From contig JAIQFR010000003.1 of assembly GCA_020073205.1 (NCBI GenBank), positions 1 through 64,000 of the forward strand: 64,000 bases of DNA. Direction: 5' to 3'. Below the pieces are notes generated by a model. The model made no database searches, had not been told where the DNA came from, and was given only the letters and a program-made list of their open reading frames with translations. Source of the DNA: Terriglobia bacterium (lineage in GTDB: Bacteria > Acidobacteriota > Polarisedimenticolia > Polarisedimenticolales > JAIQFR01). This document shows, piece after piece, positions 45,001-51,555 of this stretch (its first letter is position 1; every line of letters starts with the position of its first letter). The position numbers and the translations under genes were made by a program.

Positions 45001-45128
45001 GGCAGAGTCACGGTGGTGGACTGCGCGGTCAGGCCGACCTGCGCGTAAGAGGCACCCGCCGTGAGAAGGAGAATCGCGATCGCGAGTCCCGCGGTCTTCA
45101 CGAGCGTCTTGGGTGTGAGGGATTGCAT
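36021..45128 (-). CDS. Giant secreted protein: cupredoxin, SdrD-like, glycine-repeat, TIG and beta-helix domains
   Basis: A 3035-residue protein with a signal peptide (1-30). Residues 31-210 and about 370-500 are cupredoxin domains of multicopper oxidase type (SGTHPSIQGPMGLYGVLIV; YYLINGIAFDR; FVNAGLRMHVPSVVG), but few copper His remain. Ig/cadherin-like domains follow (about 507-690), then SdrD/Cna-B-like domains (about 913-963, 1233-1313), carboxypeptidase-regulatory-like folds (about 1130-1213), Gly-rich GSGYTS-P repeats (about 1897-2066, with an earlier pair near 280-345), a TIG-like domain (about 2087-2140) and a right-handed beta-helix (about 2190-3020). GGAGGAGAAGAACCG precedes the ATG. 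It is probably a cell-surface or extracellular protein working with the two oxidases upstream in the transcript. Its activity is unknown. Confidence 0.9.
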   Translation of the reverse strand: MQSLTPKTLVKTAGLAIAILLLTAGASYAQVGLTAQSTTVTLPDGTTVPMWGLFCAPGSNTVASLGNPACTALNGLAQNGSTWQPPLIRALAGDTLTINLTNSLPGTVPTSLMIVGQLGGGLGSPTKVDSPAHAVQGTTWPAAGDTTGPAFTPPSQPRRIQSFGQEVANGTTSSPSLTWGALKAGTYLIESGTHPSIQGPMGLYGVLIVSDSATEGYPGVTYDADVPLLLSEIDPKQNGKVADAVATLGFNENSVRVLRDTVSSVGLSLDDSGNPINAGTGYHVGDAIAFSGGGFSAPAAAHVSGVDGSGAITDIAVDDAGQGYSSVPAASVSGGSGGSGAQVTAALSLAGTICSGGATACYPPAVNYDPRYYLINGIAFDRTNPGASTFAGPGAAASANTVLLRFVNAGLRMHVPSVVGLSMTLIAEDGNVLPGTPRTQSEVFLSAGKTYDVSVRPSQQVAGTYDARTYPVFDRQLSLSTNNQRDGGMQGYIKVNGASAVTSGGPVTAADDNYFLIPGKTLTVSDPARGMLANDHNVYGAIVTSGPSGQAVNGFTWNPDGTFSYTPLPATTSDSFTYRASNNPLVTATVHLNACNAACTGGAPTANPDEYTSNIASVLHIKPSGVLANDTDADGYPMTAALRPCVAVAGYACLSSSQVDLKADGSFTAHPPAAGNYNFTYRAVQSHGVPSADVAVKLHFLPASNLQVHVLDGPSTLPGRTPVQLTDYRWLIEEDRTIHIDSASQVNTGGYVPNLGANFHSSYMPVVAQGCVGTLACEAQQTVLDPNSGQHFPTVCDVGNGDCRTDAAQQEAVDPSQVHLDPLKHYYISILPGDSVNPTLQGAGGPMPVNPADPSGPQRPFNISLDCPTIDADHDGFEDSDFAPGTGACGHGMGGAPIAAGQLAVDVKVQQTPFPTGNLSVFVFEDDNPLNGEVDAGGGVDVLATNEPGLGGFEITLFDQAGGLGDPTGQPTYDMMNMPLSNSLAGSIDPVTGFDACPIHSPTDAEKAAGTDRLVGMIVTCPKYESDGTTLSPLAGQAVIPNMYPGLYEVVATPGADRIARGEEWLQTNTLDGTKPHEAFIRPQEPGYFQEFGPAGFHVSIGFANPAIINGRKQQVCNTLPAGSCSHSVTGHISSARISRTPDQRIYGSGTFDALSFTQCYVSLGDPGSADFAFTKCDPDGTFTFQGIPPGNHRITVFDQWNDIIVDGLSLPLGVPTSGNVDMHELAMMQWRTNLSTRTFIDTNHDGVSQADEPGLPLLPINVRYRDGSFMGFNNTDLNGNAGYNEIFPFFNWMVIEGDTTRYKQTGVHVVYDAGGPADGNGSPDAGNSAIASQVANTKETVHLPVDLRVPGAVYCSDADCSTENRLTFPNGGGADGSTGRIDPPWVTTEGWQGFAGHTQFFEFGKLPFAEHENGGIKGHVIYASTRPFDDPQLLLQLSWEPMVPNVTVNLYREEKGAAPDGSDKLTLVDKTTTSSWDDWAQGFHSDGHGGLTPNMSCPGQDPTSPFYFTLKNTPNSLNPGTPLPYNSQFKCYDGMAILNQAQPAPYDGMYQFPSVTSRHPQTGVPLTSNCTGCISNPVDHTPMLPPGKYVVEMIVPPGYELVKEEDKNILLGDVYIAPVTQQFAGLGNIFILPDQAEVDEQFNANNPQNETDNLGVVPRHEGDTGSVEAFWPCVGQARVVPDYMSLYPGAGQVAPFAGATRNLCDRKEVTLEDQSSALAKFYVFTSTHVAAHYTGIVTDDFASEFDPFAPNYGEKLAIPNLPISFKDWTGTEVARSYTDQWGFYDGLHYSSWEVNPPNPTGYGPQVVVACMNDSGAQPDGTVDPLYNPGYSQFCYEWSLMPGQTAYMDTPVVPTMAFAEGYNPPDCAYPNATPAVKRVNGDGDGPWVANSNNGRSVTSVTVTGAGSGYTSFPAVNLNGGGGTGAAASVKDLKVVSFSVTNANRGSGYCPASGPCLAATVTIAPPTLSGGVQATATVTIGTNGSNRGRVTAVNIVNPGSGYTGVPAVSFSNPLAGGVRATCPAVMGVNSITVTSGGVGYTSNPSVTFTNAGSGGSGASATSALGPTAGHTLTIIALGDQTVPNHTYSGPRATTSPYNQKFLTRHYGFGATQGSGSVTIGGITAPVVSWNDAQIVVNVPGGVPACGIQQRNAPFAECGELVITAGSGKRSVDTVTVTVGGKPPTYVSGETAAGDAIQSAIDAAFPGDLIMVRPGTYKEMVIMWKPVRLQGVGAASVTINGDPHPAGRLEPWRRKIQCLFGLGQNGQPGTDSCDDTRMSLQVDRIPLEGILGWDTTVNGNLAELLQEPTLMGAYEGAGITVVAKGVRYPDGVDPFGTGAEAGFPAGTVFLTNSAQDCNDYPGNFLCNPSRIDGLTLTNSSQGGGGIFIHGWNHHLEISNNRVFANGGTGSGGISVGQGEFGDPNIAPQDATVTIPPLTTAQFPSLNSVPDGTELPYWLQTYVNLHNNSVTQNVSYGDSLYSRTPAGAGGVTFSTGSDYYKFDQNWVCGNLSSGDGGGVAHLGFSYNDANGGITHNSILFNQSANPSIPTHGGGLLISGAGPDGQTYQCADATGTAGSGQVCNPNNPHCPSGETCQLLECGTISDVDCAPGLSEGTGPGLVVDSNLIQGNSADSGSGGGIRLQMVNGSEVSTFPLLNGLWYHVDVQNNIIANNVAGWDGGGVSMQDALSVNFVNNSVFSNDSTASAGILFSAFGAPDASVPPTDPPLCNGCTASPNLPAGLVTMRHTPNLSSSLPANVVCPIVGAGNPANPYSGTLNGDCRSVSKPVLANNVFWRNRTFHITVASPTGSGLLGQQASVTLNPSLNQTATGQCVSDGSASQYWDIGVRSDLSPTNHSSGFTLNPRKSILTSTTGYNSTNINSDPAVVRRYCNGSRVPPENGGQSYLVPPGVAQENIPNPVFSLTPSATVDEANNWINMQWGPLSLVNPFGTQLGRYVPATSSSPTVDAIPNNAANRPYYNLAPSLDFFGRSRKTGSATPDIGAVEFAAPSGAFPSASPVGGTIPPPPTVQLQVLPQTPQ

Positions 45129-45145
45129 CGGTTCTTCTCCTCCTG

Positions 45146-46735
45146 TCACTTCGACTCGTCGATGGTGAATGCCTGCGGATCGACCAACATCATCATCAGC
45201 ATTCCGCCGGGGAACGCGTTGTTGGTGGTGATCTCGCGCTCGTTGTGGGAGTGCCACATGTAGGCGAAGCCGGCCTCGGACGTGGGATCGTTCGCCACCG
45301 TTCCCGAAGGAGGTATGGCGACCGGCCCCACCGCTCGGTTGCTCCCGTCGGAGCTGAACGGACCCAGATAGGGGCTGCCGCCGTACCAGGGTCCATTCGC
45401 GAGGATGTTCGGATCGGGCAGCGTCACCGGGCCACCGCTACCCACGGCGCCGAAGGGATTGCCCTCGAGCGGCTTGTTGTGGTCCGCGCACCACTCGTAG
45501 TAGTTCGGCTCTCCGGCCGCGGAGTCCGGGATGCTCGGCGACGTGCGGAGACGGGTGTAGTAGCCGTTCGCGTCCGGGAAGCAATCGCTCGTGTCGCCTG
45601 CGAAGCCGTGGCCGTAGACGTCCCAGTTCAAGCCCCTGCCGGTCCAGTAGAAGATGCCGTCCATGGCCTGGCCCGGGGTCGTGGTCGTGGTGAAGAGCAG
45701 GGGACCGGCGAGCTTCGATGGGTCCGTCGCGCTCAGGATGAGGTTTCCGTCGCGAGCGAGGAGGCGGACGTGGTTGCCGTGCTCGTGGAACGGATGCTGC
45801 CAGCGTCCCTGGCCCGTGATGCGCAGGAGGACCAGCTCGCCCGGGTGCATGTGGGGATCCCCGTTATAGGGCTGGTGGGGATACTGGACGGCGTAGTTCG
45901 GGTCCATGTCGTCCGGCATGGAGCGTCCGTTGATCATGAAATACGCGGGGTGATAGAGCTCCGTCCGAATGGTCATACAACCGGCGTTGGCGCTGCACGA
46001 CAGGTCCTTCTGCTCCTCGACCTGCCGGTGGATCGCCGGATCAATCTCCGAGAACTGGAAGAGGTACTCCCGGTCGTAGCACGTGGCCGAGTGGTCGTAC
46101 GCTGAGGCGGCCAGCCTGTAGTCCGTCTGGCCGTCGGGCAGCGTCGAGGAGGGCGCCCTGCACCCGGCCGGAACGCTCGCCGGCAGGACGACGATGGCCC
46201 CGTAGAGCCCCATCTCGATCTGCAGGTCGCCCTGCGTGCCGCTGTAATACGTGCGAGTGCCGAACTTGCCCGTCGTGTCGAAGCTGTACGTGACCGTGCC
46301 GTTGTGAACGGCCTCCTTGGTCAGCACGCCGTCGATCCCGCCGCTGGTCGTCACGTCGAACCCCGGGAACAGGATCGACGTGTTGCCCGCGGCTGCCGGC
46401 AGGTGGTTCGTGAGGGTCACCGACACGTGGTCGCCTTCGTGCACGATCAGCGTCGGACCCGGGAGCTGCATGGAAGGGCAGTTGGCGCCGCCGACGGCCG
46501 TCGGGAGGAAGCCGGTGCTGGGCCAGCTCCCGTTCAGGCAGCCGTAGCCCCACGAGTAGACCATCTGGCCGTCGGGCTGGCTGATGTAGGCGGCTTCCGC
46601 GCTCAAGCTGAAGCTCGTGCCCGTGATGCCAGGAGTCGCGGCACCCGCCGGGACGGCGAGCAGCAGAGCCGCCATGAGCATCACCGGAGGCAGGCCTACG
46701 TTCGCGATGAGTTTATTGGCGTTCATTCGATTCAT
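45146..46735 (-). CDS. Secreted multicopper oxidase-like protein with altered copper motifs
   Basis: A 529-residue protein with a signal peptide to about residue 32. The cupredoxin scaffold is clear: LPGPTLIVHEGDHVSVTLTN, the GLYGAIVV block, YFMINGRSMPDD, the His cluster HPFHEHGNHV (about 312-325) and a C-terminal WHSHNEREIT..FPGGMLMMM (about 492-515). The usual HCH that supplies the type 1 Cys reads HSH here, and the first WHSH motif is replaced by YYSGTQ. The type 1 site is therefore changed or absent, while several His could still bind copper. GGAGCGCAGCC precedes the ATG. It sits between the other oxidase and the giant gene with gaps of 12 and 17 bp. Confidence 0.9.
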   Translation of the reverse strand: MNRMNANKLIANVGLPPVMLMAALLLAVPAGAATPGITGTSFSLSAEAAYISQPDGQMVYSWGYGCLNGSWPSTGFLPTAVGGANCPSMQLPGPTLIVHEGDHVSVTLTNHLPAAAGNTSILFPGFDVTTSGGIDGVLTKEAVHNGTVTYSFDTTGKFGTRTYYSGTQGDLQIEMGLYGAIVVLPASVPAGCRAPSSTLPDGQTDYRLAASAYDHSATCYDREYLFQFSEIDPAIHRQVEEQKDLSCSANAGCMTIRTELYHPAYFMINGRSMPDDMDPNYAVQYPHQPYNGDPHMHPGELVLLRITGQGRWQHPFHEHGNHVRLLARDGNLILSATDPSKLAGPLLFTTTTTPGQAMDGIFYWTGRGLNWDVYGHGFAGDTSDCFPDANGYYTRLRTSPSIPDSAAGEPNYYEWCADHNKPLEGNPFGAVGSGGPVTLPDPNILANGPWYGGSPYLGPFSSDGSNRAVGPVAIPPSGTVANDPTSEAGFAYMWHSHNEREITTNNAFPGGMLMMMLVDPQAFTIDESK

Positions 46736-46747
46736 GGCTGCGCTCCG

Positions 46748-48340
46748 TTAGATGCAGTCCTTGGTGACAGGGTCCACCGTGGATCCGCAGATGTGGACCT
46801 CCGTCATCAGCCCGCCGAAATTCTCGGCATCGTTCGACAGGTGGTCGAGGTTCGGGGTGAACAGGGCGAAGGTGCTGTCGGCCGTGAACCGGGTCGTGTC
46901 GCTGGCGTCCAGGATCACGTCGAGGGACTCGCCTCCCGCCATCGTGATGGAGTTGGTGTAGTACGTCATGTCGTTCCCGGCCAGGTCGCGGAGGAGGCGC
47001 GCGTTGAGGGCGACCACGTGCATCGGGATCCCGATCGACGCCAGCGTTTGATATTCCGTGACGTCCAGATCCGAGATGCGGAGCAGCGCCTTCCCGCCGA
47101 ACGGGATGTTGATCCTCGTGGGCAGCGGCTGGGAGAAGTGCTCCGTGCCGTCGGTGACCTGGGTGTGCATCGCTCCCGGGGTGACCGTGTCCGGGTAGCT
47201 GCGCCCGTTGAGCAGGAAGTACTTGTCCTTCATGTCCGTGAAGCCCTCCGGATTGAAGGTCATCCCGACGAAGTGGAAGTTGGGGTCGAAGCCGTGGATC
47301 TGGACGGGATACTCCACGTCGTAGCCGGTCGATCCGTCCCCGTCGTTGTACGCGAAGAGCTTCGTGGCCGTGCCGTTGACGAAGCCTCCGGTCGGGCAGT
47401 CTGCAGCCGGCGTCGCTCCGCCGCAGGACTCCTGTCCCGCCGGCAGTGGAGCCGGGCAGAGGATGTCGTCCCCGCACCTGGTTCGCAGGTCGCTCTGCTG
47501 CGCCAGCAGCGCGTTGTAGAGCGTCATGGAGGTGGGCACCCGGTTCTGCCGCGGCCGCACGTAGATCTGCCCGACCATGCCCATCTGCAGGTGCTCCGGC
47601 GGCGTGATGTGGCAGTGCCAGAAGTAGGTCCCGGCCTCCGGCGCCAGGTAGTAGTAGGTGAAGCTGCCGCCGATGTTGATGGCCACGGACGCGTCCGGAA
47701 CGCCGTCGTAGAACGCCGACGCGTTGGGATAGCCGTGGAAGTGGACCGTGTGCTGCTCGAACAGGTCCGGCCGCATGATCTGGCCGACGTTGGTGAGCGT
47801 CAGGAAATACTCGTCGTCCTCGTCGATCGCCATCAGCGGCGCCGGCTCGTTCCCGTTCATCACCCCGACGTCCATGATCTGGCGGGGATCGACGTGTCCC
47901 GTGATCGCGCCGCCCGCCTCCGGATCGGGAACCAGGCCCACCGCGCCGTTCGGGTCGCCGATCGTGTTGAACGTGGTGTTGAGCTGCGTTCCCGGCAGGC
48001 CGTTCTGCATGTCCTGCAGGCCCGAGAGGGGACCGAACGCGAACAGATAGGTCTGCGTGCCATCCGCCATGGTGGCGAACCCGTCGCCGCCGGAGATCTG
48101 CTGGCACTTGATGGCGCCGCCGTCGGAGACGTACGGCATCGTGAACGTGCTGCCGTCGCTCTGGTAGATCGTCGCGTTGATCGTCGACGGCCCCGTGTAG
48201 GGTCCCGACGCCAGACCCGTGGGGTGAAGCGTGGTCGTCAACGGGCACTGGACTCTGAACGACTGCGCATACGCCGTCGCGGTGGTCGCCACGATCACCA
48301 GCACCGGCAGCCACAGGTTGTGGATTCTCCGATGAACCAT
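46748..48340 (-). CDS. Secreted multicopper oxidase
   Basis: A 530-residue protein with a signal peptide (1-26, AYAQ). The first cupredoxin region has HTVHFHG (H197, H200, H202) and GTYFWHCHITPPEHLQMGM (H242, C243, H244, H250, M253/M255), a full set of potential type 1 and type 2/3 ligands. A second cupredoxin region follows (YFLLNGRSYPD, GKALLRISDLDVTEYQ, PMHVVALNARLL). The Cys-bearing motif in the N-terminal half recalls two-domain oxidases and copper nitrite reductases rather than three-domain laccases. GGAGGATGTCAGC precedes the ATG. It is the first gene of the operon and has a sigma-54 promoter 113 bp upstream of its start. Confidence 0.91.
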   Translation of the reverse strand: MVHRRIHNLWLPVLVIVATTATAYAQSFRVQCPLTTTLHPTGLASGPYTGPSTINATIYQSDGSTFTMPYVSDGGAIKCQQISGGDGFATMADGTQTYLFAFGPLSGLQDMQNGLPGTQLNTTFNTIGDPNGAVGLVPDPEAGGAITGHVDPRQIMDVGVMNGNEPAPLMAIDEDDEYFLTLTNVGQIMRPDLFEQHTVHFHGYPNASAFYDGVPDASVAINIGGSFTYYYLAPEAGTYFWHCHITPPEHLQMGMVGQIYVRPRQNRVPTSMTLYNALLAQQSDLRTRCGDDILCPAPLPAGQESCGGATPAADCPTGGFVNGTATKLFAYNDGDGSTGYDVEYPVQIHGFDPNFHFVGMTFNPEGFTDMKDKYFLLNGRSYPDTVTPGAMHTQVTDGTEHFSQPLPTRINIPFGGKALLRISDLDVTEYQTLASIGIPMHVVALNARLLRDLAGNDMTYYTNSITMAGGESLDVILDASDTTRFTADSTFALFTPNLDHLSNDAENFGGLMTEVHICGSTVDPVTKDCI

Positions 48341-48463
48341 GCTGACATCCTCCTGAGCGGGGCGTTTCGCCTGTCCCGCCCGCCTCTGGGCCGTGGTCTG
48401 TCGATGGCCCGTCATTTCGCGATCTCCCCTCACGGCAAACTGCCGCTGACTGCGGGGTCGTTC

Positions 48464-48479
48464 AGCAACTCCGGTGCCA
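48464..48479 (-). promoter_or_regulatory. Sigma-54 (-24/-12) promoter of the multicopper oxidase operon
   Basis: On the minus strand the element reads TGGCACCGGAGTTGCT. It matches the RpoN consensus TGGCAC-N5-TTGC with GG and GC exactly 10 bp apart. The expected start is near 48453, giving a leader of about 113 bases before the ATG at 48340. It is the only intergenic match with this spacing that I found. An activator of the matching class is encoded just upstream. Confidence 0.8.
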
Positions 48480-48939
48480 CGCGATCGTTCCGCCGTGGCG
48501 CGTCGAGCCAAGCCGTTCGGAATGAATGGGTTGAATCGATCGCGGAGACCAAGAACCCCGACGCTTGGGCTGTGGTCGTGGGGTCGCGAGACAGTGGGTC
48601 GCGAGCACGGGTCTTCTTCGAGAAAACCCGGCAAATACCAGAAAGTGGAGCGCACGTACGCCGACCGAACCGTCGTTATTCAACGCCTCACGGCGCGCGC
48701 CGCTGCGTTCGACGGGTCACGGGCCTCCGGAGCGGGGCGGAGCCGGGCGGGAAGGGGTGTCTCGGACTGTCGGGCCGAGCGGATGCGACAAGTGCGACAG
48801 TCGAGACAGCGCGCGGTGGGTCCTGAGGAGGGGCAGGAAGGGGGTCGGGATGGGGAGCGTTTGGCTCCGGAAACCGCATCGATCCTGACCCCACGCGCAT
48901 CGCGGCGAGCAGGCGGACCCGAGCCGGAGAATGGCGCGG
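48480..48939. promoter_or_regulatory. Long non-coding upstream region with repeated elements
   Basis: About 460 bp without a convincing gene. It holds a direct repeat GGGTCGCGAG at 48581-48590 and 48596-48605 (15-bp period), about 130-150 bp upstream of the sigma-54 start. Farther up is an imperfect inverted repeat, TGTCTCGGACTGTCG (48758-48772) with CGACAGTCGAGACA (48795-48808), overlapping two direct TGCGACA copies (48784-48790, 48793-48799). These are candidate activator-binding sites. Short frames here have shadow-like composition and no ribosome site. Confidence 0.5.
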
Positions 48940-49158
48940 CTACCGGATCTCCGGCTCCTGCCGCAGCCTCTCCGCGACCTTGCGGATCTTGAACGCGCTG
49001 TCCCTCAGGACGCCTTCGAGCATCAAGCACTCCTCCGCGTCGCCGTCGCCATTCTCGTGGTCGGCCAGCGCGAGGAGTTGGTGGCTGAGGGTCATCGCTT
49101 CGTCCAGCAGCTGCCTTCGAGTCATTTGGGCACCGTCCATCTCGTCCGCGGGCGTCAT
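48940..49158 (-). CDS. Small hypothetical helical protein
   Basis: A 72-residue frame (MTPADEMDGAQMTRRQLLDE start) rich in Leu, Glu and Ala that predicts two helices: LLDEAMTLSHQLLALADH and LMLEGVLRDSAFKIRKVAERL, joined by a Gly/Asp turn. It resembles small regulatory helical hairpins in shape, but I can assign no family. Starts at 49140 and 49125 are also possible and none has a strong ribosome site. It lies between the activator gene and the promoter region. Confidence 0.5.
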   Translation of the reverse strand: MTPADEMDGAQMTRRQLLDEAMTLSHQLLALADHENGDGDAEECLMLEGVLRDSAFKIRKVAERLRQEPEIR

Positions 49159-49295
49159 CCCCCGGTCGCATCGCGGCCGTGAATCAGCAAGGTCGGTGCC
49201 AACGAGGGTCCGCCCGATCGAAGGCACGGCCCGTCACCTCGTGCTTCTCGTTCGCCGAGCGGGTCCGCGCAGGGGGAGGGACGCGAGGCGGCGGT

Positions 49296-51137
49296 TCAGC
49301 CCGGCTGCGTCGTATCGCGTACGCCGGTGTCCGCGAGTTCGGCGAGGAAACGGTAGAGCGTGGCCCTCGAGACCGCGAGGCGCTTGGCGGCCTGGAGCCG
49401 GTTGCCCTGCGTCTCCTTGAGGGCTTCCACGACGGATTCCGGGGTGAGCCGCCTCGCCTTCGACGGCTGGAGAAGAACGGAGGTCCTCGCCTTGGCGAGC
49501 GCCGCCGGCAGGTGCTCGGGCCCCACGCATTCCCCTCGCGACTTCACGAACGCGAATTGCAGCACGTTCTCGAGCTCCCTCACGTTGCCCGGCCAGCCGT
49601 GGTCGATCAGGAGCGACAGGGCCTCGGGAGAGATCTCGAGCGCATCGCACCCGCGAGCCCCCGCCATGCGCGCCAGGACGTGGTCCACCAGGAGGGGGAT
49701 GTCGCCGCTCCTCTCCCGGAGCGGCGGCACCGTGATGGGCACCACGCAGAGGCGGTAGAAGAGGTCCCTGCGGAACCGGCCCTCGGCCACCTCCCGCTGC
49801 AGGTCCCGGTTGGTGGCGCTGACGACCCGCACGTCGACGGTGATCGTCCGCTCGCTCCCGAGCCGCTCGAAGGTGCCGTTCTGAACCACCCGGAGCAGCT
49901 TCACCTGCATCGCCGGACTCAGCTCGCCCACCTCGTCCAGGAAGAGCGTCCCACCGTCGGCCAGCTCGAATCGGCCCTTCCGGTCCCGGATCGCCCCGGT
50001 GAAGGCGCCCTTCACGTAGCCGAACAGCTCGCTCTCGAGAAGCGTGTCCGGCAGGGCTCCGCAGTTCACCGCCACGAAGCGTCCGGCGGCGCGGGCTCCG
50101 TGCGTGTGAATCGCGGTCGCGACGAGCTCCTTTCCCGTCCCGCTCTCCCCCTGCACGATGACGGGAGCGGTGGAATCGGCCGCCTCGCGAATCGTCTCGA
50201 AGAGCTCCTGCATCTTCGCGTTGCGTCCGACGATTCCCGAGAACGAGACCTCGGTCCTAAGAGCGCGCCGCAAGGTGTGGACCTCCGTCCGGTCCTCGAT
50301 GAGCAGGAAGCACAGCTCCTCGTCCCCGAGCCGCCCCAGGGATGCGCCGACGGACAACCGGAGCGTCCGGCGCCGGCCCCCCGAGAGGACCTCGAACGCC
50401 GTCTCCGCCCGCACGGCGGTACCGCAACGGAAAGCGTCGTTCGCGAAGCACCGGAGCCCGCAACGCTCGGCGTTCTCCGCCGGGCAATCCGCGCACGCTC
50501 CCTTCGACAATCGGGTGCACCCGAGAGCATCCCCCATGGGCCTCCCCAGGGCCTCCTCCGACCTCACGCCGAACAGCTCCTCGACATGAGGATTCAGCTC
50601 GCGGATCCGGCCCTCCCGATCGACGATCAGGATCCCGCAGGGCACGGATTGGAACATGGTCTGCAAGAGCAATCGCTTGCTCTCGAGATTGGCGTTCGCG
50701 CACTCCAGATCCCGCAGTGCGGTCGCGGCCCGGCCCTCGGCGGTCCTGAGGGCCGAAACGTCCCGGAAGGTGCACACGTGGCCGCCCCACGCTCCGCCCT
50801 CGTCCTCGACGGGCCTGCATACGCCTTCCACCGCGACGGAGCCGCCGCGGCGCGGCAGCACCCGCAGCTCGGCCCCTTCGAATTGGGAGGACCACAGGGC
50901 GGGATCGGACAGGATCGCGCCCCGCACCGGGTCCTCGACCCGCAGGACCTCGGTCACGTGCCTGCCCCGCGCTTGCTCCGCGGGCCAGCCTGTGATCGCA
51001 GCCGCCGCCTCGTTCATGTACGTGACGCATCCGTCGCCGTCGAACGTGAGCACCGAGTAGACGATGCCGCGCAGGACGGCGTCGAGCCACCCGAGCCGGT
51101 CCTGCGCCTTCACTTCGGTCGCTGCCTCGGCGCCCAT
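49296..51137 (-). CDS. Sigma-54-dependent transcriptional activator with two PAS domains
   Basis: A 613-residue bacterial enhancer-binding protein. PAS domains lie at about residues 15-130 and 155-280. The second has a Cys cluster (C207, C215, C218, C226, C230, C238; [15 protein letters not shown] core). The AAA+ domain (about 300-530) has Walker A GESGTGKE (330-337), the sigma-54 contact loop GAFTGA (377-382) and TLFLDEVGE. The C-terminal Fis-type HTH (about 570-605) has [19 protein letters not shown]. No phosphorylation receiver is present, so control is likely direct through PAS, perhaps by metal or redox. GGAGGGCAGCGC precedes the ATG. It probably activates the sigma-54 promoter at 48464. 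Confidence 0.93.
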   Translation of the reverse strand: MGAEAATEVKAQDRLGWLDAVLRGIVYSVLTFDGDGCVTYMNEAAAAITGWPAEQARGRHVTEVLRVEDPVRGAILSDPALWSSQFEGAELRVLPRRGGSVAVEGVCRPVEDEGGAWGGHVCTFRDVSALRTAEGRAATALRDLECANANLESKRLLLQTMFQSVPCGILIVDREGRIRELNPHVEELFGVRSEEALGRPMGDALGCTRLSKGACADCPAENAERCGLRCFANDAFRCGTAVRAETAFEVLSGGRRRTLRLSVGASLGRLGDEELCFLLIEDRTEVHTLRRALRTEVSFSGIVGRNAKMQELFETIREAADSTAPVIVQGESGTGKELVATAIHTHGARAAGRFVAVNCGALPDTLLESELFGYVKGAFTGAIRDRKGRFELADGGTLFLDEVGELSPAMQVKLLRVVQNGTFERLGSERTITVDVRVVSATNRDLQREVAEGRFRRDLFYRLCVVPITVPPLRERSGDIPLLVDHVLARMAGARGCDALEISPEALSLLIDHGWPGNVRELENVLQFAFVKSRGECVGPEHLPAALAKARTSVLLQPSKARRLTPESVVEALKETQGNRLQAAKRLAVSRATLYRFLAELADTGVRDTTQPG

Positions 51138-51247
51138 GCGCTGCCCTCCCTCCCGCCGGTGTCTTCCTGGTCGAGAATCGCCTTGGGCGGTGTCTCGGGG
51201 GACCATGCGAGAAAGATTACGGACCGTCGGCGGGCGTGGCTATTGCT

Positions 51248-51277
51248 CAAATGAGGCAAATCGCGCGTTCAAATGAG
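51248..51277. promoter_or_regulatory. Direct repeat in the divergent region between two regulator genes
   Basis: CAAATGAG occurs at 51248-51255 and 51270-51277, 22 bp apart (two helical turns), about 110-140 bp upstream of the sigma-54 activator gene. A related CAAAATGA lies near 51389, next to an inverted repeat ATGAC-N6-GTCAT (about 51394-51409). These could bind a regulator of either gene. The remaining parts of 51138-51483 show nothing else I recognise. Confidence 0.35.
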
Positions 51278-51483
51278 CTAGGGGCGGCGCGGTCACGCTT
51301 TCCGCGGGCACGGAAGGGGAGCATCCGGCGCTTCAGGCCTGGCAGTCGCCGGGCCGATCGGGGGAGCGCCCCTCGTACTGGCAATGATCAAAATGACTCA
51401 GACGTCATGATCCATTTGCACCGACCATCCGAATGATGACCTTCTCGGGGACCCGTTCGCCCTCGCGCTACGTCCGAGAGGTT

Positions 51484-51512
51484 TTGCGCATCGGATGTTC
51501 CGGCTGTAGAGT
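51484..51512 (+). promoter_or_regulatory. Candidate sigma-70 promoter for the PAS-LuxR gene
   Basis: TTGCGC (51484-51489) and TAGAGT (51507-51512) are separated by 17 bp. The expected start lies about 35 bases before the ATG at 51556. The hexamers match consensus at 4 of 6 positions each. Confidence 0.45.
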
Positions 51513-51555
51513 AAAATGCAGGACAGGCGGTTGTTCTTGGACGGGGAGCAGGCTG

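Noticed and set aside
42129-45263. Plus-strand open frame of over 1000 codons opposite the giant gene
   Set aside because: No signal, motif or ribosome site; the opposite frame has clear cupredoxin and SdrD-like domains.
46748-48340. Copper nitrite reductase (NirK) as identity of the first oxidase
   Set aside because: The HCH motif and spacing after it differ from the HCAPPGM-type NirK motif, and the second-domain His pattern was not found; kept as a general multicopper oxidase.
48474-48992. Short plus-strand frames in the multicopper oxidase upstream region
   Set aside because: Low-complexity composition, no ribosome site, and they overlap the sigma-54 promoter and repeats.
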